64,000 nt of DNA, taken from the NCBI RefSeq assembly GCF_014692515.1, contig NZ_JACOIK010000008.1, positions 1 through 64,000 on the forward strand, in the 5' to 3' direction. This document shows, in pieces, positions 15,614 to 24,128 of this stretch. Every line of letters begins with the position of its first letter. Positions within the stretch are counted from its first letter, which is position 1. The notes beneath the pieces are model-generated. The model saw only the letters and a list, made by a program, of their open reading frames with translations. It made no database searches and had not been told where the DNA came from. The DNA comes from Sphingobacterium micropteri (GTDB lineage: Bacteria > Bacteroidota > Bacteroidia > Sphingobacteriales > Sphingobacteriaceae). Both the position numbers and the translations under genes were made by a program.

Positions 15614-17020
15614 ATGCCCCGGAGCGTTTCACAATACCTCCAGCTAAGTTTCTTACTTGTTTGTCTACTATCCTGCGGAAATCCTTCCAAACAACAGGCG
15701 GACGAATCCCCGACAGATTCGGTCACGCTGGAACAAAACCAGCATCTAAGTGTCGAACAGGCTAGTTCGACACATCAGGATACCGAACTTCAAGCGCTCG
15801 TGCAGCAAAGTAAGCAAGTACTGGAAAAGCAATTAATCGAAGGGGCAACTATTTACAATGCTGACCACGAGCTGCAAAAAGATCCTTTTACGATGGTCGA
15901 GCTGAAAGCGTTTGCATTTGAGGCAAAAAACATCCTCTGGAACAACGGGCAGCTGGAGTGGGATAATGAAGATTTCGCTCATACGATCAAGGAAATATTT
16001 GGCGTAAGCATCCCTGTAGATAGCAGTACGGCATACATCTACGTCAACTTATTTGATCCCTGTTACTCCAAACCATCTTACCATAGAAACGACGGTATCG
16101 ATCATCATGGACTGTTTATCATCAAGCCAGAGAATTTTATCAGTGACTTTTACTACCTTCCGGAAATCATCGATTACCGCAACGACTACCCCGAAATAGC
16201 GGAGAAAGAAGCCCGATTTCCAGATCGCTTTACAGGTGCAGCCAAAGCAACTAAAGTCCATATCGAAAAATGGATGGATCTGGAAAACCGCCATGACGAA
16301 TACAGCCTCTCCAAACGACGCCAGCATAACCGTATTCGACTGTTATACCGCAACCGTTTTTTACTCGGCAAAGATAATAGCTGCCTAAATTGGCTGCTGC
16401 AAAATGACGCTTTTTTCATGGAGAGTCTCGTTAAAAAATTCGGTTGGACAAACAACGACAAACTATTGTATTGGGTCATTACCCAATCGCCTCTAGAGAT
16501 TGGAAGACCTGATAATTTTGGAAGCCTTTTCTGGCGTAAAGACTGCAGCGGAAAAGTGAAAATTCATGCAAACACGTTTAAACTCTTGCAGAAGCATTAT
16601 GCACCCGATGCGGAACCTAAAATCAGGCAGGTGCTGGGTCACATGGCCGAATATTTGGACTATATGATGGGAGGCGGAGCGTACAGCAAGCGTACCCGCC
16701 CCGATATTACCCGCGAGCAGCAACTCGAAATTGTGGCCAATATGGTCTACTTCGCCGAACAGTATAAGTATAAAAAACTAGATAATGGACTTCGCTGGTC
16801 CGACCTTCGTATGATGGGGCGTCTTCGTTATTACCTGTCGCTGACAGAAAATGCGCAGGAAAGTAAGATGCTGAAAGCACAGAACTATTTCGGCTTACCC
16901 AAATTCAAGGCCTGGTGGGATGCCGCCGATTACGACGAATACTATATCGATGGCGAATGGAACGGTCCTTGGGGTCGAGACAATGAGCCTCTTACAGAAC
17001 AAGAATGGAGAAAGAAATGA
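15614..17020 (+). CDS. Large hypothetical lipoprotein
   Basis: A 468-residue protein when started at ATG 15614, which gives a lipoprotein signal (SFLLVCLLSCGNPSK, lipobox LLSC); the frame is open further up to 15509. The mature protein has a polar linker (residues 20-60 of the precursor) and then a globular part rich in aromatic and charged residues. Several histidines and tyrosines stand out (YHRNDGIDHHGLFIIKPENF), but no catalytic motif is known to me. Its stop overlaps the start of the next gene by ATGA, so the two are translationally coupled. Confidence 0.65.
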   Translation: MPRSVSQYLQLSFLLVCLLSCGNPSKQQADESPTDSVTLEQNQHLSVEQASSTHQDTELQALVQQSKQVLEKQLIEGATIYNADHELQKDPFTMVELKAFAFEAKNILWNNGQLEWDNEDFAHTIKEIFGVSIPVDSSTAYIYVNLFDPCYSKPSYHRNDGIDHHGLFIIKPENFISDFYYLPEIIDYRNDYPEIAEKEARFPDRFTGAAKATKVHIEKWMDLENRHDEYSLSKRRQHNRIRLLYRNRFLLGKDNSCLNWLLQNDAFFMESLVKKFGWTNNDKLLYWVITQSPLEIGRPDNFGSLFWRKDCSGKVKIHANTFKLLQKHYAPDAEPKIRQVLGHMAEYLDYMMGGGAYSKRTRPDITREQQLEIVANMVYFAEQYKYKKLDNGLRWSDLRMMGRLRYYLSLTENAQESKMLKAQNYFGLPKFKAWWDAADYDEYYIDGEWNGPWGRDNEPLTEQEWRKK

Positions 17021-17478
17021 GTACGATAAATAAAAAGCGTCCTGTTACTATCTTAAAGCGATTTTCGGCTATCGCTATAATATTATCCGTGGCCACATTT
17101 ACCCAGATTTATTGGGCTATGGGACAATTTTCCGATCTCATGTCCAGTGCCGATCTGGAGCGAGGATTTATCGAGGACGCCCTTTACATGTCCTTGTTGA
17201 CAGGGCTGCTTTTGGGTACGCTGTTTTTCTTCATCGTCCGTATCAGGAACAGATACATCAAATATGCCTTACAATGGGTCTTGCTGGCCGCTATCTGGTT
17301 CTTCTGGAACGATACCATATTCGTGGAGCGGGAAGCTTCGTGGAGTACCTATCTTTTTCACGAAGAAATGTATTATGTCACCTACCTTTCCTTTTTTCCG
17401 ATAACAATCTTATCTACACTAACCCTATTGGCTATAAATTATAACATCTTCTCCTCACTTACCGGTTTACCAAAATAA
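17017..17478 (+). CDS. Small integral membrane protein
   Basis: A 153-residue protein with about four hydrophobic segments (around residues 13-31, 48-68, 80-98 and 120-145). The start at 17017 overlaps the stop of the previous gene; a second ATG at 17005 in the same frame is possible. It probably forms an inner-membrane partner of the two lipoproteins. No family recognised. Confidence 0.65.
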   Translation: MSTINKKRPVTILKRFSAIAIILSVATFTQIYWAMGQFSDLMSSADLERGFIEDALYMSLLTGLLLGTLFFFIVRIRNRYIKYALQWVLLAAIWFFWNDTIFVEREASWSTYLFHEEMYYVTYLSFFPITILSTLTLLAINYNIFSSLTGLPK

Positions 17479-17640
17479 TCACGTAACCAAGCCTTTGCCT
17501 CTTCGGCATCCATGCCACGGACGCTATTCTGCAACATAATTATCCTGTAGGTCCTTGTACCGCGGATCGTAGTAGGTACCCAGCTGCCACCTAAGGACTA
17601 AACGATAATAAACACCTCTCCTTACTGTAGTATTGGGAAA
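17439..17640 (-). pseudogene. Possible frameshifted remnant of an unknown gene
   Basis: On the minus strand two overlapping frames look coding: LRWQLGTYYDPRYKDLQDNY, and after a one-base shift NSVRGMDAEEAKAWLRDYF, followed by a stop at 17439. Together they would be the end of one protein with a frameshift. Part of it is antisense to the end of the membrane-protein gene, so one of the two is probably eroded. The rest of 17479-17748 holds nothing clear. Confidence 0.3.
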
Positions 17641-17748
17641 GTGTCACCAAGGAAATGTACAGGAAGTGGACACTCCATAACGTAAAAAAGAACACGTAAA
17701 CAGCATATTCCGTGACAACATTTTTATATTTTGATACAGCGCTTATTT

Positions 17749-19146
17749 TCATCTCATACTTTTAGGGTGATAATTCCGGGAGTTGATATGGAAAACCTTT
17801 TCCTTTTGGTGGATGTCAGCGAGGTCCGCTCTAGTCAGGGAATACACGTTATCCACTTGACCTGCGGTCAGGTAATAAATGCCGCGGCTGATAGACAACC
17901 TATTTCCGTAGCCGTGTACCGAGACGTATTGCCTTTCGCCGTCCGAAAATATTTCGTAGCCGTCTCCGTTTTCCACCTTTTTAAAGTTCGTGGTCAATAC
18001 GTTTTTTAACCGGTACAGCGTCGTTTGTATCCCTATGCTATTGAAGCTGCCGCTCCGGTGTCTTGTCCCCAGTCTTCTCCTTTCGGTAAAGTAAACATGC
18101 GTGCCGTCTGTAAAGATACGTTCGCCCAGTTTGCGTAGCGTCAGCTGATGTCGAAACGTTTTGATGCAGTAGAATGCCTTCTCTTTTTCGTCATAATAGT
18201 ACATCCTGCTGCCGTCAAAAAAAATCAGGTGCGCGCTGCTGCTATTTTTCTCCTGGATCAAACGTAGATGAGACAAATCGACGTTGCTCTTCCTACCCCA
18301 GATAGGATCAGCCACTCGATCTGGAAACGCGATATCATTGACAAAATGTCTAGACTGATGGTCTGTACTGTACAGAAGGTACTGGTCTATCCTGCGGATA
18401 TCCAGCCCATCCGCATCCAGTCCACTCATTAGTGTATCTTGGTCGTGCACATCACCATGTACCCTACCACTTTCACTGTTATCCATCCACAACATCAGGC
18501 TATACACAGACAGCCCAACCACGGCCAGCCAACTAAAAATCCCCGCAATGATCCATCGTTTGTTCTTTTTCCTTTTACCCTTCAGGTCGTATGCAGGCAC
18601 ATACAGGTCATAAAGCCGATTATTCATTTTGGATGCTTGTTGGTAGGTCTCTGATACCTCAAAAGAAAACTCTTTTTGCAACTTACTTTTCAGCTCGCCA
18701 ACAAACGGCTGAAACTGCGCTTCGGGCATTCCATTTATTATACCTCCTACATTCAAGTAGCGTCTCTTCTTATCATAAATGGTGATGCGGCACAGCTGCT
18801 GATGTCGATACACGAAATTGACCCGTTTGAGTTCGCTTAGGGGAATGCTGATGAAAAGAAACCGGTCGTGTACTAGCAGTTGCTGTCCATCCAGCTGCAC
18901 CTGCACCTCATTTGGGAACAGACCACTAAACAGGAAATGGGTGAGAGCCAGTACAGTCAAACTACCGATCAATAATTGTAGAATCACAGATGACTCCTGC
19001 CACGAGCCCATGAGCTGCAGCAGTGCGTAACTCCAGTGCCAGAAATATAGATAGCACAAAGCCACCAGCAGTGCTATGAACAGTAAGGCGTAAATAGCTA
19101 TCCGTGTTGCCGTCAGTATATTTCCCTTAAAAATAACGTTCATCAT
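17749..19146 (-). CDS. Membrane protein with PH-like and DKNYY-type repeat regions
   Basis: A 465-residue protein. Two membrane segments lie at about residues 15-75, followed by a soluble region of beta strands (VQVQLDGQQLLVHDRFLFIS) that looks like a bacterial PH domain, then a basic stretch (KGKRKKNKRW) and a third membrane segment at about 203-222. The C-terminal half contains repeated strand-turn units around FFDGSRMYYYDEKEKAFY, FTDGTHVYFTERRR and FSDGERQYVSVHG, similar in layout to DKNYY/DKNYV repeats of surface proteins. The function is unknown. Just upstream, overlapping its start, a coding-like frame ends (GQFYWYRGTKEISE), perhaps the tail of a lost operon partner. Confidence 0.65.
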   Translation of the reverse strand: MMNVIFKGNILTATRIAIYALLFIALLVALCYLYFWHWSYALLQLMGSWQESSVILQLLIGSLTVLALTHFLFSGLFPNEVQVQLDGQQLLVHDRFLFISIPLSELKRVNFVYRHQQLCRITIYDKKRRYLNVGGIINGMPEAQFQPFVGELKSKLQKEFSFEVSETYQQASKMNNRLYDLYVPAYDLKGKRKKNKRWIIAGIFSWLAVVGLSVYSLMLWMDNSESGRVHGDVHDQDTLMSGLDADGLDIRRIDQYLLYSTDHQSRHFVNDIAFPDRVADPIWGRKSNVDLSHLRLIQEKNSSSAHLIFFDGSRMYYYDEKEKAFYCIKTFRHQLTLRKLGERIFTDGTHVYFTERRRLGTRHRSGSFNSIGIQTTLYRLKNVLTTNFKKVENGDGYEIFSDGERQYVSVHGYGNRLSISRGIYYLTAGQVDNVYSLTRADLADIHQKEKVFHINSRNYHPKSMR

Positions 19147-19439
19147 TCACTTATTTCTTTCGTTCCCCGGTACCAGTAGAACTGTCCTTCCCTTTCGTTG
19201 TATCTAATGTGATAGGGACCTCCATTCAAATATATCTCGTAAAAAGATAAGATCAGCGATTCAATTACAAAGCACAGCGTTTGGATTATAAAGCGTGAAA
19301 ATAATAAAGTGGAACAAGGTATCTTGATAGAATTTTTGGGATATATGTAGGAGATACTATAATCTTAGCAGTCTTGTTTGTACCGATTCGGCAAAAGATC
19401 AACTGTTTAACTGTTTGGAAGAACACAGCAACAGTGATC

Positions 19440-19675
19440 TCTTATCGAAATAGCAACTACCGATATCCAACAAGCTTCTGCTTTATAGTCCTTCCCGCTG
19501 TGGCAAAATCCTGGCGTCATACCGGATCGCAGGGGAGTTACAGAAAACACTGATCGACGCTATCAAGCGTAGTCTCTTGGCTATGAAAAATACACCGGCG
19601 ATTAAGACCAATATTAATACGCAAATCTGGCAAGATCTGCTGTTACAAGAAAAAGAAGCCTTAGCTACGAAATAA
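19440..19675 (+). pseudogene. AAA+ ATPase, copy 2, with a large internal deletion
   Basis: The first ~90 bp match copy 1 around the Walker A motif, the rest match the last ~130 bp of copy 1. The middle (about 460 bp, including Walker B and sensor 1) is gone. The junction lies exactly at TACAGAAAA, a 9-bp word present at both deletion ends in copy 1 (about 10390 and 10843). The frame is also broken. It keeps the same downstream terminators and Rpn gene as copy 1. The 19147-19439 interval before it holds no gene. Confidence 0.85.
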
Positions 19676-19690
19676 GCTAAGGCTTTTTAT
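19657..19690 (+). terminator. Intrinsic terminator after ATPase copy 2
   Basis: Stem AGCCTTAGCT (19657-19666) with AGCTAAGGCT (19675-19684), followed by TTTTAT. Same element as at 10949. Confidence 0.8.
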
Positions 19691-19793
19691 TTATGCTTCG
19701 GCTTCCAGATCTTGGTCGAGATCGGCTATATATTGTTAATCACTTGGATGGTTAAAACGTCCTGTAAGATTGTAGCTCAGGTTGTAAATTAAA

Positions 19794-19824
19794 ACAGGCG
19801 CTTCTTTTATCAGAAAGCGCCTGT
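19794..19824. terminator. Terminator downstream of Rpn copy 2
   Basis: Stem ACAGGCGCTT (19794-19803) with AAGCGCCTGT (19815-19824). The outer pairs kept in copy 1 have been lost here, which shows independent drift. Confidence 0.75.
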
Positions 19825-19850
19825 GCTATATATTATTTATGGCTAAAAAA

Positions 19851-20075
19851 CTATTTCAGTTTTTCGATTTCCTCAATAGACAACCCAAGTATATCAGAAA
19901 TCAGCTTCGCATCAAATCCGTTCTGCAACATTTTGATTGCGGACTCCCTTTTTTCGACTAATTTCTCAGCCTCAGCTTTGGCACGCTCTTCACGCAATAG
20001 CTTTGCCGTTTTGGCACGTTCTTCCAAACGCCCCTGTTCTCTTTCCTGTTTTTTTACTACTTCTATAACGCCCAT
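19851..20075 (-). CDS. Possible intragenic C-terminal product of Rpn copy 2
   Basis: An in-frame ATG at 20075 is preceded by AGGAGGT at 20085-20091, as in copy 1. The product would be 74 residues and would cover precisely the part that differs between the two paralogues. Inferred by analogy with E. coli Rpn small products. Confidence 0.5.
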   Translation of the reverse strand: MGVIEVVKKQEREQGRLEERAKTAKLLREERAKAEAEKLVEKRESAIKMLQNGFDAKLISDILGLSIEEIEKLK

Positions 20076-20813
20076 ATCGATTGTACCTCCTGACAATTCT
20101 ATAATCTGTTCATCAAATATACGATTTATTTCTGCATCATTAATATACAAAAAATTTTTGAGAAAAATAAGAAAATTCTTGATACGGTCATGATCGTAGT
20201 CATGACGCAACAATGTCTTGGCGATGGTTAACCTATCTTCACCTAATTCCTCATCCGGTATCTTTCCCTCCAGTAATGCTTTTTGGCATGCCACCACAAG
20301 GAAGGCAAAAATATTGTCCATAGCCAACAATTCTTCCTCACTATGATCAAAGATGTGGTACGTCCGATACTGGAAACGGATCGACGTATCCAATACCTCG
20401 AGGTTGTACTCGCAGGGTTTGGGTTGGTCTCTATTACCTGTATAGACGGCAATAGTCGCTACAGATATATCGTACCTGTCCCAAATGCGATAGTTATACT
20501 GATAGATGCGTTTTGCAAATTCTGCATCGCGCCCACCCTCGATCTCCATATTGAGCAGGATATATTTTTCTGTACCGTCTTTTAGACAGACCTTTGCCAG
20601 GAGATCGGCTACACGCTTGCCTTTCTTCCGATCCCTGTCGGGTACTATCGCCAGCAGTTCCTTATCCATGAACTGTATGCTCTTGGAGAAATCAAATATA
20701 TGATCGGCATTGGGATAGAGAAATCTTAAAAAATCAGCAAAGTTCTCTTCAAAAGCTCCTTTGAGCAATTCATCGTTTTGCTTAGATGGTTTTGATAGTT
20801 TCTTATTGGTCAT
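19851..20813 (-). CDS. Rpn family recombination-promoting nuclease, copy 2
   Basis: A 320-residue paralogue of the Rpn protein at 11145. Residues 1-250 differ at only a limited number of positions and keep the same PD-(D/E)xK core (KRVADLLAKV, ILLNMEIEGG). From about residue 258 the C-terminal part is different: a longer charged segment (ERAKTAKLLREERAKAEAEK) and another terminal unit (FDAKLISDILGLSIEEIEKL). The strong divergence confined to this part fits selection for separate self-inhibitor specificity. It has an internal ribosome-binding site like copy 1. The upstream leader and TATATTTG promoter element (20850-20857) are also shared with copy 1. Confidence 0.9.
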   Translation of the reverse strand: MTNKKLSKPSKQNDELLKGAFEENFADFLRFLYPNADHIFDFSKSIQFMDKELLAIVPDRDRKKGKRVADLLAKVCLKDGTEKYILLNMEIEGGRDAEFAKRIYQYNYRIWDRYDISVATIAVYTGNRDQPKPCEYNLEVLDTSIRFQYRTYHIFDHSEEELLAMDNIFAFLVVACQKALLEGKIPDEELGEDRLTIAKTLLRHDYDHDRIKNFLIFLKNFLYINDAEINRIFDEQIIELSGGTIDMGVIEVVKKQEREQGRLEERAKTAKLLREERAKAEAEKLVEKRESAIKMLQNGFDAKLISDILGLSIEEIEKLK

Positions 20814-21067
20814 AATAAATATGGGAGCATGTTATAATTGTTATCGGCTCAAATATAATATTTTACGCTCAAAAAAGCGAGCATTTTCATATGCGAAGCA
20901 AGTTCAGAGTGTCACATCGCAGATTTCTCCGTAAGGTTGCCGAAATTTACTAGATTAGTATTTGAGTTAACGGAGTTTGTAAATATAGATTTAGGTTAAA
21001 ATAAAAAAGTATCTCACACCGAAGTCGCAAACAGATATTACAATGCTCAACAAAAAGACATTCAATA

Positions 21068-21631
21068 ATGAATATTAAGAGGATAATATTTACTACATTG
21101 TGTTGTACCCTATCCGGACTCCTATTTCTCTATATGCTCAAGTGGGATTGGTCATTTTTCATTATCCCAACATTGATGGCGTTAAGTGTATCTCTCACGA
21201 ACTATGATCTGATATCTATACGCAAAAAGTGGTTCGGGATTCTTCTACATTTATCGCTCTCTATCATACTATTCTTCGTTACGATCTTTGTGACCTTTAC
21301 GTTATCAGCAAAAATTGGTGGTTATATTATTTTCTACATCGGCTGCGCGTTTGGTGCAATCCTATTTGCGCTGCTTACCAATATTATTTTGCCTCTCCAG
21401 CATTTCTGGTCGAGTCTATTGATCATTACGGGGGTATCATTAATATGTTTTCCTATAGCCACCTATATCCATGAGGCATCATGGAATATCGCACCCATTT
21501 TGAAAGGAAGAGAGAATATAGCTATCGTATGGATGATATTAGTGGGTTTGGGAATCTCTACAGGTATACATGACAAAAGGCCGTATATAGGGTGGTCGAC
21601 AACTTGTCCTTTGCTCTTAGATGTTCAATAA
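21068..21631 (+). CDS. Multi-pass membrane protein, copy 1, altered C terminus
   Basis: A 187-residue protein with about five membrane segments, first one at residues 9-30. It is nearly identical over residues 1-165 to the protein at 42425 (172 residues), including long stretches of identical DNA. After GLGIS the two differ: copy 2 ends soon (IGIHYRNS), copy 1 runs into an unrelated tail (TGIHDKRPYIG and following), so the end of copy 1 is probably joined to foreign DNA. The function is unknown. It is divergent from Rpn copy 2. Confidence 0.6.
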   Translation: MNIKRIIFTTLCCTLSGLLFLYMLKWDWSFFIIPTLMALSVSLTNYDLISIRKKWFGILLHLSLSIILFFVTIFVTFTLSAKIGGYIIFYIGCAFGAILFALLTNIILPLQHFWSSLLIITGVSLICFPIATYIHEASWNIAPILKGRENIAIVWMILVGLGISTGIHDKRPYIGWSTTCPLLLDVQ

Positions 21632-21646
21632 AAATCCCTGTATCAG

Positions 21647-21865
21647 CTACCATTGAGGAGGTGTAAGTTTGTCAAATACTCGCTTGTTTTCTTCAAAAAC
21701 CTCAAGATCTCTATCTGACCATACCGAAATATTGGCCAACTTTGCCCTAACATCCGATATACTTTCCTTCTTACTAGCAGATTGAAACACAACCCCAAGC
21801 TCTTTGAGAAGCTGCTTCACCAAAGCACTTTTTGTTTCTGGAATATTAATAGTCAACTTTTCCAT
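21647..21865 (-). CDS. Antitoxin-like small protein
   Basis: A 72-residue protein: an N-terminal strand KLTINIPETKSALVKQLL typical of Bacteroidota antitoxins that dimerise by ribbon-helix-helix-like folds, a middle linker and a C-terminal toxin-binding-like segment (VWSDRDLEVFEENKRVFDKL, ending PPQW). In intact loci a PIN or RelE toxin follows directly. Here the 3' end faces the membrane-protein gene and no toxin is present, so it appears to be an orphan. Confidence 0.6.
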   Translation of the reverse strand: MEKLTINIPETKSALVKQLLKELGVVFQSASKKESISDVRAKLANISVWSDRDLEVFEENKRVFDKLTPPQW

Positions 21866-22008
21866 ATTACTAATTTGCGAATATTTTGTGATAATTCTCT
21901 TGTTCTGAATACTATGATATGATTTTTCATTAATAATGACAAAAGCTTTTCTATAACATCATCACCTCTTAGATTTCTTCGCATATCGCGGTCCAGTTCG
22001 GGATTCAT
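21853..22008 (-). CDS. Short frame overlapping the antitoxin start
   Basis: A 51-residue frame from ATG 22008 to 21853, coding-like (MNPELDRDMRRNLRGDDVIE), and open without ATG some 50 bases further upstream. It overlaps the antitoxin start by 13 bp. It may be the tail of a larger lost gene. A 25-bp piece of it (GATTTTTCATTAATAATGAC...) recurs at about 41889. The rest of 22009-22182 shows no gene but contains a short repeat also found near 42200 and 48720. Confidence 0.3.
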   Translation of the reverse strand: MNPELDRDMRRNLRGDDVIEKLLSLLMKNHIIVFRTRELSQNIRKLVIWKS

Positions 22009-22182
22009 CTCTATCTGTAGTGCTTCTAAATCGACAGATCTTACCTCACTTATATGGATATAATCCTAGCTGGATAAGTGCTCGAGACCCGCAGAAAAAG
22101 GCTGAACGGAAGAAAAGTGGGGGTTTGGGCGGTAGGAAGTAAATTAAAATAGGCGTTTCTTAATACAACTTTCTTTTGGATA

Positions 22183-22725
22183 TCAACAAAACGTCGCTAT
22201 TGTATTTTCAAGACTTTTCAGTCGTTTTTTCCAAATATTGAACAAAACAACAAGCTGAAGCAGAAAAAATGTGATAATAATAATTAAGGAGAGATATTTA
22301 TTAGAATCTATGTTGGTTCCATATGTTAAAAATATCAGAAGCCCCATTAAATAGATTTGTCTTGAAATTATAGAAACTATTGCGTAAGCTTTAACTTTGA
22401 ATAGGAAATTTTTTAACGATTCATAGATATTGCTACCATATACAAGGTTCTTTGACAAACGATAGCCCATTAAGTTATGGACAAAAGGCAATAGAATTGA
22501 AAAAATAAGCAACAGATTGATCCACAATGGTTTTTCGGCACCATCAAGCATAGAATAATAGAAGGCTATAAAAATGAACCATCCTGCTATTTCAATAGCA
22601 AACTGTTTTCTTAAAGCTTTCAAGACGGGATGCTTATTCTCCGAGAGCATATTTTGAAATTTGATAGCTGAAATAGCGGGAGTTTTTACAGCGTCCCAAG
22701 TTGATTTTAATTCGTTGAACTCCAT
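22183..22725 (-). CDS. Membrane protein paired with the ECF sigma factor
   Basis: A 180-residue protein. A cytoplasmic N-terminal helix (MEFNELKSTWDAVKT) is followed by four membrane segments at about residues 48-62, 70-88, 112-132 and 143-165. The start lies 4 bp after the sigma-factor stop, so the two genes are co-transcribed. Such position and layout (short cytoplasmic sigma-contacting part, then membrane helices) fit an anti-sigma factor, although no zinc-binding HxxxCxxC motif is present. It might hold the sigma factor at the membrane until a signal arrives. Confidence 0.6.
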   Translation of the reverse strand: MEFNELKSTWDAVKTPAISAIKFQNMLSENKHPVLKALRKQFAIEIAGWFIFIAFYYSMLDGAEKPLWINLLLIFSILLPFVHNLMGYRLSKNLVYGSNIYESLKNFLFKVKAYAIVSIISRQIYLMGLLIFLTYGTNIDSNKYLSLIIIITFFLLQLVVLFNIWKKRLKSLENTIATFC

Positions 22726-22729
22726 TTTG

Positions 22730-23209
22730 TTAAAATATTATTTTTTGAATTTTTGCCTTTATCCTATTTAACTTAACGCCTACATAGGTTTCGCTAATAC
22801 CAATTATGTCAGCAATTTGTTGGTAGCTCAAATCTTCAAGATAGAGAGTTACTATGGCCTTATCGCTGTCGTTAAGTTGTTTTAACGCCGCAAATAGGCG
22901 CTCTTGCCTTAAAACCATATCTTCGTTGGGTGTTTCTTCTGGAAAATCCGGCAAATGAGGAAGATATTCCACTGCATGTCTTTTTTTACGAAATGTAGCT
23001 ATAGCAGTATTCAAGGCAATGCGATATACCCATGTGCTTATTTTTGAGTCGCTCTTAAAGGTTTGACGGGATTTCCAAAGTTGAAAAGTAATCTCCTGAA
23101 AAAGATCTTCACGATCCTCTTTTATATCACGATAAAGTTGACATATTTTGTAAATTATTCCCTGATGGTCTTTAATAAGGTGTAAAAATTGTGATTCATC
23201 CATATTCAT
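22730..23209 (-). CDS. ECF-type RNA polymerase sigma factor
   Basis: A 159-residue sigma-70 family protein of the extracytoplasmic-function type. Region 2 covers residues 10-80 (IYKICQLYRDIKEDREDLFQ, then STWVYRIALNTAIATFRKKR). Region 4 lies at residues 105-155 with a helix-turn-helix (LSYQQIADIIGISETYVGVK). The linker is short, as usual. It directs transcription of an unknown gene set; it is followed by its probable membrane partner. Confidence 0.9.
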   Translation of the reverse strand: MNMDESQFLHLIKDHQGIIYKICQLYRDIKEDREDLFQEITFQLWKSRQTFKSDSKISTWVYRIALNTAIATFRKKRHAVEYLPHLPDFPEETPNEDMVLRQERLFAALKQLNDSDKAIVTLYLEDLSYQQIADIIGISETYVGVKLNRIKAKIQKIIF

Positions 23210-23269
23210 TCTTTATTAAAGATAAGAACTTGACCTCTACCTTCTGCTACAAGACCAGTTATTTGACCA

Positions 23270-23446
23270 TCAGTATTTTTCAAAATTCAGCTTCCCTTCT
23301 TTTACACCATTAAAACCAATTCTTTTCTGTTGAATTGTTAAGTACGCTTTTAACAATTTGATATTATTATCATCAACGATTTGAGCCATGCAATACTGTG
23401 AGACGCTTAAAAAGCCAACAAAAAGAAGTTTTATATATCCGTTCAT
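23270..23446 (-). CDS. Small secreted protein
   Basis: A 58-residue precursor when started at ATG 23446, chosen because it gives a signal peptide (MNGYIKLLFVGFLSVSQYCM, cleavage near AQ). The mature part is about 37 residues and basic (YLTIQQKRIGFNGVKEGKL). No family recognised. It lies upstream of the sigma-factor gene on the same strand, 60 bp away, and could be co-transcribed with it. Confidence 0.45.
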   Translation of the reverse strand: MNGYIKLLFVGFLSVSQYCMAQIVDDNNIKLLKAYLTIQQKRIGFNGVKEGKLNFEKY

Positions 23447-23667
23447 ATTTTCTTTTTTTGTACTATAGGTAGTCGAAATCTCCAAAAACTTACAGATCAA
23501 CCCGATTTTTTATTTTATCCTAACTTGGATTAACTCAATAGGCACAGAATATCGGAGCTTAAAAATTTATAGGCTGTTTAACAGCTATTTACACAAAAAT
23601 TTACAATCACGACCTAACTGAATGTAAGTTTTCATTTAATCACACAACTAATGACATAAACTAAAAA

Positions 23668-23853
23668 ATGAAACAACTATTGTTTATTATTTCCCTTTCA
23701 TTAATTGCCTGCAATAATGCATCATCTCCAGAAGGAAGATCTAAAATACGAGATCAGAAAATGCAAGAAGAAATCGACTACTTAAAAGATCAGAACCGAG
23801 CTATACTTGATAGCATTTCAGTTATTAATGAAAAATTAATACGACTAAAGTAA
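23668..23853 (+). CDS. Small lipoprotein with a coiled coil
   Basis: A 61-residue lipoprotein: signal peptide with lipobox LIAC at residues 12-15, then a short polar linker and a helix with regular heptads (EEIDYLKDQNRAILDSISVI) reminiscent of small Lpp-like periplasmic lipoproteins. Stands alone; divergent from the neighbours. The following 275 bp to the SusD stop hold no gene. Confidence 0.6.
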   Translation: MKQLLFIISLSLIACNNASSPEGRSKIRDQKMQEEIDYLKDQNRAILDSISVINEKLIRLK

Positions 23854-24128
23854 CGGGTTTTCTTACTATTAGAGAATGGAGTGTAGGCAACAAATGTCTT
23901 ATTGGACAAAGAATTTGTTGGAACCAAGGAATGAACTTTACGCTCCCGATCGTAAAGCACCGCATCGTAATAATACTGATTACTCACTTCTCTATCCACT
24001 GCAAAATCAAGGAACCTGGGAATGTTTTAGAACATGAATTTGAATCGAAACAGCAACTAACCTCAATCGGCTAGTCGCTGTTATCCCATAATGATCCTTT
24101 TATAATTTGTTAAGTGGGTATTTGTACA

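Noticed and set aside
23790..23999. 69-residue minus-strand frame that at first looked like an RHS piece
   Set aside because: No DPLAEKY or NNPxxxxDPDG motif; overlaps a convincing small lipoprotein gene on the other strand.
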